A stretch of 64,000 bases of DNA from Ilyonectria destructans (lineage: Eukaryota; Ascomycota; Sordariomycetes; Hypocreales; Nectriaceae). The stretch covers positions 310,001 through 374,000 of the forward strand of contig JAHEWK010000022.1 of the NCBI GenBank assembly GCA_020740775.1, written 5' to 3'. Position numbers and translations under genes: made by a program. Below, in pieces: positions 54,077-64,000 of the stretch (the stretch's first letter is position 1; each line of letters starts with the position of its first letter). The notes beneath the pieces were generated by a model. The model saw only the letters and a program-made list of their open reading frames with translations. It did not search any database and was not told the origin of the DNA.

Positions 54077-55561
54077 ATGGACGCGACGGCCGAGGAGATC
54101 GTTGTCGGGGGTGGGGATTCGGTGACCGCGACGCGTCGCTCGTCGAGATCCGTGAAACCAACCGCGAAAGCCCAAAAATTTTGGCAAGTAGCCTCAAGCC
54201 AGGCCGGAACATCGAAGAATGCCGGCACAAAGCAAGTGACATCAGGCGACAACGACTGGGACAATGCGGACGAGAGACTGCAGGCCGTGGATGGCGCGGC
54301 CCGCAGCGATTCATCGCTAATGCAGATGATGTTCCAGACGACGCTCCAGACGATGCTCCAGGAAACGTCGAGCCATCTCATGGACAAGCAGAAACAGATG
54401 CTGGAGAGGCTCTGGGATGCTTTGATGGAGAACCAGCGAAAAGCGGCAAAGGGGACGAGCGATCAGCTGGAGATAATCCGACAACTGCAGCAGGAGATAC
54501 GGACGGTCAGGGCCGCGGCGGCTGACGACCGGAAAATGGCCGAGGAAACCAGAAGCATGCAGGAACAGACAGCACGTGAGATGAAACAGATGCGCGAGCA
54601 GCTGGATGAACAGCTCAGGCAGGTGAGGGAACAAGCGGCAGAAGAAACAAAGCAGTTGCGAGAGCAACTAGACGCGATGGCCAAAAGTATTTAGGCCAAC
54701 AGCGCCCAGACGAGCCCGCACCCATCGTATGCAGACGTAGCCCGTACCCCGCCGTCAAGCCAGCCAAGCAACGTTCAAGCCCTCTCGTCGATGCAAACAA
54801 CACCGTCCACACTTACCGATACTCTCTTCTGCACTATCGACACATCGCGTGTCAACGAGGAGGAGAAGGGCAAAGCGCAAGTGGGAGGAATTCGACAGGC
54901 CATTGAGGAGGAGATGCGAAAGAAGGAGGGCCGACAGGACTGGAGGTGTGCAGCCGTGGTGAGGAACGCAAAGAACGCAGACCGTATTAAGGTGATCTGC
55001 CAAGACGAGTCGGAGATGAAGCTCGTCAAGGAAGCGGCAGAGAAGACAGCAGTCAAGGGCGCAAGAGTCCTCAGGGACCAACTGTATCCGGTCAAAGTTG
55101 ACGGCGCAAACAGGGCAGCGGTCCTGGACTCAGCTGGTAACGTGCTACCAGGCACAGCGGAGGCGCTGGGAAAGGAGAACGGAGTGACGATTGCCAAGAT
55201 GCACTGGCTCAGCGACAAGGAGAATGGGAAATCCTACGGCTCGATGGTGATCTACATCACGAAGGCGAACGATGCGCAACACCTGCTGGAAGAGAAATAC
55301 TTTCACCTCGCTGGGGAGTCAGCCAGCACCAACCTTTTCGAGCAACGCCAAGGCCCAGTCCAAGGCTACAACTGCTGGGAGCTTGGTCACAAAGCCTTCA
55401 CCTGCAACAGACCCCAGCGATGCGGCAAATTTGCGGAAACGGGACACCGCCACACACAGTGCCAGGCGATCGAGCCGAAGTGCGTTCGTTGCAGAGGGCC
55501 ACACGAATCGCTCAGTCGCAACTGCCGAGTACGACAACTACATGACAGCAATGTGTACTAA
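54077..55561 (+). pseudogene. LINE ORF1 protein (one stop)
   Basis: RNA-binding gag-like protein. The N-terminal part has a long Gln/Glu-rich coiled coil (about residues 100-205, repeated REQLDEQLRQ-type heptads). After TAG 54692-54694 the same frame continues with a conserved middle region (GIRQAIEEEMRKKEGRQDWR). Three Cys/His knuckles end the protein (CWELGHKAFTC, RCGKFAETGHRHTQC, KCVRCRGPHESLSRNC). The second is irregular, with Phe where a Cys is expected. ORF1 ends inside the start of ORF2 (ATG 55542), so the two overlap by about 20 nt. Confidence 0.8.
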
Positions 55562-58500
55562 CCTTCAGATCCTCCAGCTCAACGTGGGGAAGAGGGATGC
55601 GGTGCAATTGAGCATGATGAACGACGAAGATTTGCGGGACTACGCGGTGCTGGCAGTAACCGAACCATACGCGTTGAACATTGACGGTGCAGTGGTGACA
55701 GCGCCGAACAATCACAGAAACTGGACGAGAATCGTACCGACGAAGACACACGAGGCGCAATGGCCGATCTGCAGCATGCTCTGGATCCGCAGGGATCTAG
55801 AGGCGGAGCAGGTGCCGATACCCTCAGCCGACCTGACGGGAGCAATAATACGACTGCCCGACCGGGACGTCCTGGTGGTATCGGTGTATGTAGAAGGAAG
55901 GAATGAGAGTGCTCTGCGCACGGCAATGGAGCAACTGCACAGCGCGATAACGCGCTTCCGTGACGGCACCGGGAAAAGAACAGATGTGATCGTGGCAGGC
56001 GACTTCAACCGCCACGACCAACTATGGGGAGGTGACTAGGTGACAGGCAGACGCCAAGGGGAGGCAGATCCAATCATCGACCTCATGGACGAGCATGGCC
56101 GCCTCAGTCTCCTCCGCAGAGGGACAAAGACGTGGGAGAGGGGTGGTGCGGAGAGCACGATCGACCTGATGCTCGCGTCGTCCGAACTGGCCGAAGAGAT
56201 GGTTCACTGCGGCATACACCCAACCGAACACGGGTCGGACCATAGGGCAATCCGGACAGAGTTTGACCTCACGACGCCGGAGAGGACGGCGAGTCCGAGA
56301 CTGCTCTTCAAGAACGCACCGTGGAATGCGATCAAGGAGAGAGTGAAAGACCAGCTAGCACCCCTCCCATGGGACGGCGGGGTTCAGACCCAGACGGACA
56401 GGCTGATGGAGGCGGCCCTCGGCGCAATCCACGCACTGGTCCCGCGAGCGAAGCCATCGCCATATGCCAAGAGATGGTGGACAACTGACCTTACTCGACT
56501 CCGGAAAGCCTACACGTACTGGAGAAACCTGGCGAGGGCACAGCGGCGGGCAGGCCATAGACAGGAAAACCTAGAGAGCCGGGCGAAGGTAGCATCCAAA
56601 GAGTACCACGACACCATCAGAAGACAGAAGAAGGCCCACTGGGACGACTTCCTCGCAGACAGGGCCAATATCTGGCAAGCGGCCAAATACTCAAACCCGG
56701 TGGCGACATGGTCGGCGACAAAATCCCCCGGCTGAAAAGGGCGGACGGGACGACAACGCAGGACAAGGCGGAACAGGCAGAAGTACTGCTGACGACATTC
56801 TTCCCGCCGCTACCAGCAACCATCGAAGACAAAGGTCCACGACCGCGGCGGAGAGAAGTGGCCATGCCGGATTTGACGTTGGAGGAGGTGGAGGAGAAAG
56901 TCATGGCAGCCAAAGCGTGGAAAGCACCCGGGGAAGACGGCCTGCCGGCGATGGTGTGGAAGCAACTGTGGCCGGTGGTCAAAGAACGCGTGATGCATCT
57001 GTTCCGCACCTCACTGAATGAAGGACAGCTACCAGACCAGTGGAGGAGCGCCAAGATCATCCCGCTCAAGAAGCCGGACAAGGCCGATTACGCGGTCGCA
57101 AAGGCATGGAGACCAATCTCGCTGTTGTCGACGCTGGGCAAAGTGCTCGAGGCAGTGGTGGCGGACAGGATCTCGTACGTCGCCGAGACGTTTGGGCTCC
57201 TGCCCACAAACCACTTTGGGGCAAGGAAGCGGCGGTCGGCAGAGCAGGCCTTGCTGCTCTTCCAATAACATGTGTACAAAGCGTGGCGGAACCGCAGGGT
57301 GGTCAGCCTAGTCAGCTTCGACACCAAGGGCGCACACAACGGCGTATTCAAGGACAGACTGCTACAGAGGCTGGAAGCAAGAGGCATCCCCAAGAAGCTG
57401 GTGCAATGGATAAGCGCGTTCTGCTCAAAGCGCACGGCCAGCATCGTGGTGAACGACTACACGTCAGAGCAACGGGAGCTGCCGCAAGCCGGCCTTCCCC
57501 AAGGATCGCCGCTTTCGCCTGTGCTTTTCCTATTCTTCAACGCAGACCTTGTGCAAAGCAAGATTGACTCGAAAGGCGGTTCGATAGCCTTTGTCGACGA
57601 CTACTCAGCCTGGGTCACGGGACCGACGGCGGAGGCGAACAGGGACGACATACAAGCCATCATCGACCGGGCACTGGCGTGGGGGAGGCGTAGTGGAGCG
57701 ACATTTGAACATGAAAAGACAACAATTGTCCACTTCACGCGCGTAGCTGAACGTACCAGCGAGGTGCCATTCATGATCAATGGTGAGGAAGTCAAGCCGA
57801 AGGCGAAGGCCAAGCTCCTGGGCGTGGCCATGGACACGGAGCTCAGGTTCAAGGAACACATGGCCAAGGCCGCCACTAAAGGTCTCTCGGCAGCCATGTG
57901 TCTAAGAAGACTCAGGATGCTGCCACCACAAGCTGCCAGACAACTCTTCGCCGCAACCGTTGCCCCAGCCATGGACTACGCGTCTGTCGTATGGGCGCAT
58001 GCGCGCGGCGAAAGGGAATTGAAAGAGTTCAACAGGGCACAGAAAATAGGAGCGCGGGCCATCACGGGAGCCTTCCAGACGGTGGCGAGGGCAGTAGCTG
58101 AAGCAGAAGCCAACATCCAAACAGTACACGAGCGACATGCTCTGGCTGGAATGAAGTTGTACATCAATATGCACACGCTGCCAAAGAAGCACCCGCTAGC
58201 GACACTCAAAGTATCAGTGAGTCGAAGGTACATCTCGCCGATGAAGAGACTGGCGCTTGCCCTCGGCGAGAGCGGAATCGGGCGGATGGAAACAATCGAA
58301 GCCTATGCAGCACCGCCGTGGCACGCCCGCGTGTCGTTGGTGTGCGAGGTAGAGCGGAAGATGGCGATAGCGGCAGCCAATAGTGCCGAAGACATCACCA
58401 TCACGACCAGCGCTTCGGACAAAGGAGGAATGGTGGGCATGGGAGGCATCATCAGCCACAGAGCAGCAGGGCAAGCGAACAGAGTCGTGGCCAGGTACTC

Positions 58501-59326
58501 GGTCACCCTCGGCTCTCGAGACGACCAGAACCCCTACACGGCCGAGTTGGGGGCGATAGCGATGGCATTGCGATGCATGCCTGACGGACTACGGGACCGA
58601 AGACTTAGCATACTGTCAAGCGGCCAGTCAGCTCTGAAGGCGATCGCGCGACCGCGACAACAATCGGGACAGTGCGCCATCCGGGAAATCTACAACCACA
58701 TCCGACGGCTGGGAAAAGGCAACAACAGGGTTAAAATGATCTGGGTACCGTCCCGGGACGACGCGTTCCCCTTGGGGCCCAAGGCGAAGAGACAGGCGCA
58801 GAGAGCAACCGAAGCAGGACGTACGGCAGAGACGCCGCCATACCAAGCTCGATCGACGCGGACAAGACTGGCGAGAGCACAGCTACAACAGCACCAGGCG
58901 CTACCGGACAGAGTGGGCGGCTTCTCCAAGAGGGTTGACAAAGCGCTACCAGGAAAGCACACAAAGGTGCTATACGACGGACTGAAGAGGCGCGAAGCAG
59001 ACACGCTTTCACAGTTGCGCACGGGAATGGCGAGGATCAACAGCTACCGGTACCTGTCGAGGATCGGCGCGGTGGAATCAGACTTGTGTGTTTGCGGACG
59101 GGCAGTCGAAACAATGGAACACTTTCTCTTTCGATGCACCAAGTGGGATGCACAACGCGAAGGCATGCGGCGAATCGGACAAAGCGAGATGGGAAACCTC
59201 TCATTCTTTCTGGGAGGAAAGTCGGCGTTGGACGGACCGAGATGGTCACCTAACCTACAGGCGGTGCGAGCAACAATCAAATTCGCGATGGAGACAGGAA
59301 GACTAGGGCCAAGGGAGGAGAATTGA
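55542..59326 (+). pseudogene. LINE ORF2: endonuclease-RT-RNase H (two stops, one frameshift)
   Basis: AP-type endonuclease: LQILQLNVGKRDAVQL, VAGDFNRHDQLWGG, then TAG at 56037-56039, then IDLMLASS and GSDHRAI. A frameshift lies near 56700. RT: WKAPGEDGLPAMVWKQLW, WRPISLLSTLGKVLE, then TAA at 57266-57268, FDTKGAHNGVF, LPQGSPLSPVLF and catalytic FVDD. RNase H-like region: SASDKGGMVGMGG and YTAELGAIAMAL; the third carboxylate position reads LSSGQSALKA and the last acidic motif is degenerate, so this domain is probably inactive. The C-terminal knuckle is CVCGRAVETMEHFLFRC. Little overall decay indicates a fairly recent copy. Confidence 0.85.
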
Positions 59327-60225
59327 ACATACTAACAACCAGAACTAGAAAACACTAACACAACACAGCCTCATTTTGACAGACCACGCTTCAGCTGCTG
59401 AGGATAGGATGCTGAACACTTGGAGAAAATGGCCTTCAAGCAGGCCTGTCATGGAACAAGCAGCGACGAGGTTGAGCAGTAAGCGATGAGACGACGATCC
59501 GTGGGGCTTGAGGTGTCAGGTACCAAATGTTCCGAAATGTGAACTAGATTGTGTCAAAGCCCTATAGTGACTTCCCTCCGGGCGAAATAAAATCCATCCA
59601 TCCGTAGGTTGGCGAAAGGGTGGTGGTGCATGTAATTCGCAAAGATTATAATCCTAGTCGAGGATGCGCCTTGATGAGGGGGTTTCCCACTACGAAGTCC
59701 GACACATCCTAGCGTGCTGTCGACCCTGGCAAAAGAGGAGAAAAACTGGAGTTTCCCGCAACGAAATCCGACGCTTCTCATCCTGGCTTAGCTAGCACCT
59801 AAGTATTGGGGCAGAGGGTATGGTGCTGTGGAGTATTCCGCTGAGTTCTCCGACGGTTGCTACATGCATTAACCCCTGTCTGAGCGCGCTTCTACCATGT
59901 CTGGAGGTCACAAGGTCGGAAGAGATCAGCCCGAGGGAGTGGTTTGCTGAACAGCCTTACCCCTGGGTGTGAGATGCAGAAAGGCACTTCGTTTAGGTGG
60001 ATAGATGCCACCTTACTCACGGCCATGTGCCAGTATCGGACGATATACCCGATGGTGCGACAGGCTGGATTGTTCTCAAGATATGCAAGATAGAACGTCA
60101 CTCGGACTTCTGTCCGTTGGTCAAGACTCAGAATCGCCCCATCATGTCACTGCGATGAAGGTAACTTAGTAAACTTTAGAAGAGCTCAAGATCAGCATGT
60201 GAAGAGTTTGTTCTAGACTGGGATA
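59327..60225. other. LINE 3' flank and intergenic sequence
   Basis: About 900 bp without a supported gene; presumably the LINE 3' UTR followed by the 3' side of the rhamnosidase gene. No terminal repeat or tail was located. Confidence 0.4.
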
Positions 60226-62889
60226 CTACGACTTGGGAGGCAAAGGTAAAATCGGCCACTCGTAGTCCCTTGTGAAAGTTGACTTGAACGACCATTCTCC
60301 AGGGCCAACTTCCTGAATCTTCTCTCCTTTTCCGTCAGGAATCACGATTTCCGCACGGGTGTGTGGTGGTATGGCGACATCCAAGTCAATCTCCTCATGA
60401 TCTCCGTCAGCCCTCTTCGTCGTCCATGAAAAGGAGATGGTTCCCTGTGGTGACAGATGGGAGGCGGAAGCGCTGGAAAACTCAGCACCGATGGGTGGCC
60501 CAATTCGAAACTTCTTCAAACCAGGCTCCAGCTGCTTGAGCCCGGCAACTCTTTCGTACATGAACTTTGCAATGGCGCCGAAAGCGTAGTGGTTGAACGA
60601 GGTCATCTCTCCGGGGTTGATGGAGCCATCTGGCAGCATGCTATCCCATCTTTCCCAAACCGTGGTCGCGCCCATTGTCACTGGATAGAGCCAAGACGGG
60701 CACCCCTTTTCTAGGAGCATAGCGTACGCTACTTGGATATGTCCAGTTGCAGCTAGAGCTTCGCACAAAAAAGGAGTACCTGCGAAACCTGTCCCGACTT
60801 TGAACTCATTCTTTCTCACCAGCTCCACAAGACGAGTTCCTGCACGTAATCTTTGAGCCGGTGAGAGAATATCAAGGCAGATAGCTAAGGCATATGCAGC
60901 TTGCGAGTCGGAAACAAGACGGCCGTTTCGCGAGACATACTCGGCCTGGAACTCGGCCTGCACAGCTTGAGAGTTGGCTGCGTATGATTCTTGTTCAGTC
61001 ATGTTCCCCAGAATTCCAGCTATTTTGGCCATGAGATCGAGGCTCTGGATTAGAAACATGTTGGAAACCATCTTGGCATCCGTAGCACTCCTCCAAGGTC
61101 GATCCGGGGGCGCAACCGGGTCGAGCCAATCCTAGAGCAAGTAGTGAGTATTTTTATTTCCCAAGACATTCCCAAGACAGCTGTGTGGCTCACTTACTCC
61201 AAGTTGAAAGGGCTTCGGGTCCCATAAGCCTGACTCGCTTCTAGGTAGGACTTTCATCCACGTCTTCATACTGTGGTACTGCTGAGCCAGGATACTTTCG
61301 TCTCCAGTTTCTTGGTAAAGAGCCCAAGGCGCCAATATCGTCACGTCATGCCAAATAGCACACGGAACTCGTCTGCACCACACGGGGTCTGGAAGAGTAG
61401 CATTCGGGCTGACCATTGGAGGCACACCGTTGAGAACGTGCTGATCGTACTCGAGGTCAATCAACCAGTTCTTCAGCATGCCGAAACAGTCGTATATCAG
61501 GCATGCTGTAGGGGCAAAGAGGGCTAAATCTCCACTCCAGCCTAAGCGTTCATCTCTTTGGGGACAATCAGTTGGTACTGAAAGGAAGTTTCCTCTCATG
61601 CCCCAAACAACATTCTTGTATAGCTGGTTGAGGAGGGGATCTGAGCAAGAAAAGTCGCCAGCTAGTTTCATGTCGGTATGGCAGACCACAGCCTCAACGC
61701 AAGATAGGTCTAGCTCACTAAGCCACCCATCAATCTGAGCGTACCTGAAGCCGTGGAAAGTAAATCTTGGCTCGTAGCTCTCTCCTTGGTCTGATCCTTT
61801 CAAAGTGTACTCGTCTGTTGCTTCACATATTCGAAGTGGTCGAACGCCCAACTCGCCGTCTTCCATGACCTCTGCATGGCGAAGAGTAATCTTATGGTTT
61901 CGAGGACCCTTGATACCTGTTAGGCGCAAGTATCCGACCAGGTTCTGACCGAAATCAATCACAGTTTTCCCCTTTGGAGTCGTGATCTTGGTGGCTGGCT
62001 TGAGAACTTCAACTCGACGTACTGGCTCGCTAAAGCCAGCCACAAGCTGAGTAGACTCAGGCAAAGGAGCAAGCTTTAGTACAACTTCCCAGCGAGGTGA
62101 TATTGGCTCGATAGAGGGCGTCGACCAGAACGCAACCTCCTGCGTAGCATCGTATTTCTCCCCGTCGTAGATCTCGGCCATTCGGATAGGCCCCCTGGTA
62201 ACCTTCCAGGAACCATCGGTTGTTATCTTGGCAACTTGACCGTCGGCATAGGTGACTTCGAGTTGGGCCAAAAGGGCAGTATGAGGGCCCCAGATGTTTC
62301 GGTGGCCTCCTTCGAATCCGATGCGACCAGAGAACCAGCCCTCAGCAACACGAACGCCAATGCAATTGTCGCCGTCAGCGAGCATAGAGGTAACATCGTA
62401 TGCCTGATACTGGAGTCTCCCATCGTAGGCCGTCCAGCCTGGAGCGAGGAAGTGATCACCAGCTCGCTTTCCATTGAGCTCGGGGTCAGGATCCTTGGTG
62501 CCAGGACCCCATGGAGCAGTGATGCGCCCACAGGTCCAGTCGGAGCGTGCCAAAAGCCCGGTTTCGAGATGAGCAGGTTCACTCCATGGGCTTGTGTATC
62601 CCTGGTTATCCCATACGCGAATGCGGATTGAGATTTTTTGGCGCGAGCGCAACGGTTCGTTGAAAGGCCAAGGGACGAGGCTGGATTTTTGCGACTTGCA
62701 TTTGACTGCTAAACGGTGCTGGGTTTCTAAGCCAGGGCCGTACTGGGTCAATTCGACCTCATAGCCGCCTTGTTCAGAGGTAGCTTGGTCATCTTGAATT
62801 CTCCAAGAAAGGCGTGGTGTCGACTCTTGAACACCAAGAGTATTGGGAGCGTGATAGTGCTCAAACTGGACATCAATTACGGACGCCAT
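60226..62889 (-). CDS. GH78 alpha-L-rhamnosidase
   Basis: Hydrolyses terminal alpha-L-rhamnose from glycosides or pectic side chains. Exon 1 is 62889-61198 and exon 2 is 61131-60226, giving 865 aa. The intron begins GTAAGTG and ends CTAG, and codons join exactly. The N-terminal beta-sandwich part is WRIQDDQATSEQGGYEVELT, then RIRVWDNQGYTSPWSEPAHL. A rhamnosidase N domain follows (DVTSMLADGDNCIGVRVAEG and WFSGRIGFEG). The (alpha/alpha)6 catalytic domain has the hallmark SVPTDCPQRDERLGWSGDL and GATTVWERWDSMLPDGS. The conserved GEMTSFNHYAFGAIAKFMYE is near the C-terminus. These carry the acidic residues used by the family. No signal peptide, so it is probably intracellular. ATG 62889 (MASVIDVQFEHYHAPN) is preferred over 62949 because the family starts there. 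Length is normal and no lesion is seen. Confidence 0.93.
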
Positions 62890-64000
62890 CTTGACGAATT
62901 GGTGGGTGACACTGGGTGACGGGATTGCCAGGCCAATTCCGGCGGTCAAACGGAGGAGAAGACGCTCTCAAAAACCCTTAGCTCGGGGTAACTTGCTATG
63001 TCACGAGCCCAGATTGTCTGAAACATCTGATTGGGTGTATGTTCGTTCTTGATTGCCTCAGATCCCCGCTCTGAGTCCCTGTACATCCTTATACTGAAAC
63101 CAGCTAGAAGGATATACCTATAGCAGTCACACGACATGTACACGCCCTGCTACCCAAATACGCATCGTGACATGCTACGAGCCAAGCAAGGTGGCGCGTT
63201 TCCCCGCACGCCCAGAGGTTGGACGAGTCATGGAGACATTTGGCTAACTACATTATGAACGTGGGGCCGACTACCCGTGGGTCTTTGGGAAAACAGGACC
63301 CACTCAGAGAGTGGGCGGCAAAATCCTGGGACAGGTGCGAAATCCTGGGACACCTTATTACCTGCAAATGAGGTGCGCCAAGGGGAATTTCCCACTTTGC
63401 CGGTCGGATTATATCCCAATCTCAATGAAAATTCCCATGCAGTGTATCTTATGCGTGATGATGCTATATCTAAGATATCTCCGTTATACTATGCCCGGGT
63501 GTTATGGTGTTGTGACTAATTGAATGCTCCCGACTTGCTCCTCGGTATTGTGAAGTCTATCTTACTGCCTCCTTATATAGCGGCTAATTTATTCCGGGCT
63601 TAAAGGGAGACTAAGTGCTACTATATAGCTTTCCTGTAATGCCTCTGGGGGGTGTAAAATACCTATAATTCGGTGGTATATAGAGGTAAAGGTATTATAT
63701 GTTGGAGAGGGTTAAGGGAGGGGAGGTAATTCTAGCTTTTCTATTGCTTTCTGAGTTAAATTAAGTATTGCAATACTATCTTCGTTATTATCTGACTTAT
63801 CGGTATTACCTGTAATAATATTATTATTAGTAGAAGGCTTATTCTGTATGTTATTAATCCGAAATTTAACTCTATTACTTAATAAGGGAAAGGGTATCTC
63901 TTAGAGCGGGCTGCAATAAACCCCAGTGTGGGTGGCTTCCCTTAAGTGCTTATAAAAGTGATAACTTGCAGCGGAAGGTGTAGTATTATAATACTAACTT
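62890..64000. other. Promoter region of the GH78 gene, then AT-rich unassigned sequence
   Basis: The first few hundred bases should contain the rhamnosidase promoter. From about 63540 the sequence is AT-rich. A minus-strand frame at about 63900-63720 is rich in Asn/Ile/Lys and could be a decayed repeat element. No domain recognised. Confidence 0.4.

Larger units (their letters stand above)
54013..59326 (+). mobile_element. LINE (Tad/I-type non-LTR retrotransposon)
   Basis: Two overlapping coding regions: ORF1 with coiled coil and zinc knuckles, and ORF2 with AP-endonuclease, reverse transcriptase, RNase H-like domain and a C-terminal CCHC knuckle. The order and the RNase H domain place it in the I/Tad group. 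The left end abuts the Copia insertion; the 3' end beyond 59326 has no obvious poly(A) or short tandem tail. Four disabling changes are seen. Confidence 0.85.

Noticed and set aside
24762..57268. Stop-codon reassignment (TAG/TAA read as Gln)
   Set aside because: Intact genes in the same window end at TAA or TAG (both MFS genes, GH78), so these codons are ordinary stops.

Overview
The window reads as a gene-poor, transposon-rich part of a filamentous ascomycete (Pezizomycotina) chromosome. Introns are about 50-90 nt with GT..AG ends and CTAAC-type branch sites. Host genes are typically fungal: a Zn2Cys6 regulator, a homeobox/C2H2 factor, monocarboxylate-transporter-like MFS proteins, an NLR-type NACHT-ankyrin remnant, an HP1-like chromodomain protein and a GH78 rhamnosidase. 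The mobile elements are also typical of these fungi: Fot1/pogo, MULE (Hop-like), hAT, Crypton, Helitron, a LINE of the Tad/I type, Copia, Gypsy and MITEs. I cannot name the species.

Layout. 0.6-1.5 kb: an intact five-exon HP1-like gene. 1.7-3.4 kb: decayed unassigned sequence. 3.4-6.1 kb: a NACHT-ankyrin-ZZ pseudogene on the minus strand, split by an 834-bp non-LTR-type insertion. 7.0-9.8 kb: a complete Fot1-like transposon with an open transposase. 10.0-14.2 kb: a hAT remnant carrying a complete MULE in its last codons. 14.2-17.6 kb: a decayed Gypsy element. 17.8-20.6 kb: a divergent host pair, MFS transporter (-) and GNAT acetyltransferase (+). The GNAT carries an in-frame solo LTR. 20.9-28.0 kb: the host-like block, with a PaiB-type protein, a homeobox/C2H2 factor with a late nonsense codon, and a Zn2Cys6 regulator with a one-base frameshift. 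28.9-30.3 kb: a P450 pseudogene with a MITE in it. 30.7-31.4 kb: a conserved-looking hypothetical gene. 31.4-36 kb: Helitron and hAT remnants.

36.2-43.0 kb holds a second, inverted copy of the GNAT/MFS pair. Here the GNAT is fused in frame to the reverse transcriptase-RNase H half of a Copia element, giving one 624-residue open frame. It is followed by a 7-copy hairpin minisatellite and a 3' LTR. 44.3-47.7 kb: a Crypton carrying a MITE. 48.1-54.0 kb: a solo LTR and a nearly intact young Copia element whose gag and pol are in one frame, separated by UGA-CUA. 54.0-59.3 kb: a LINE with a few disabling mutations. 60.2-62.9 kb: an intact GH78 alpha-L-rhamnosidase, the clearest ordinary metabolic gene. 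The last kilobase is AT-rich and unassigned.

The most notable points are the two GNAT copies, broken within one or two codons of each other by two unrelated Copia elements and both still open. Next are the readthrough-type Copia, the compact HP1 paralogue beside transposons, and a compensatory hairpin change in the minisatellite. Splice sites, family names and homology statements are my reading of the sequence. No database search was run.
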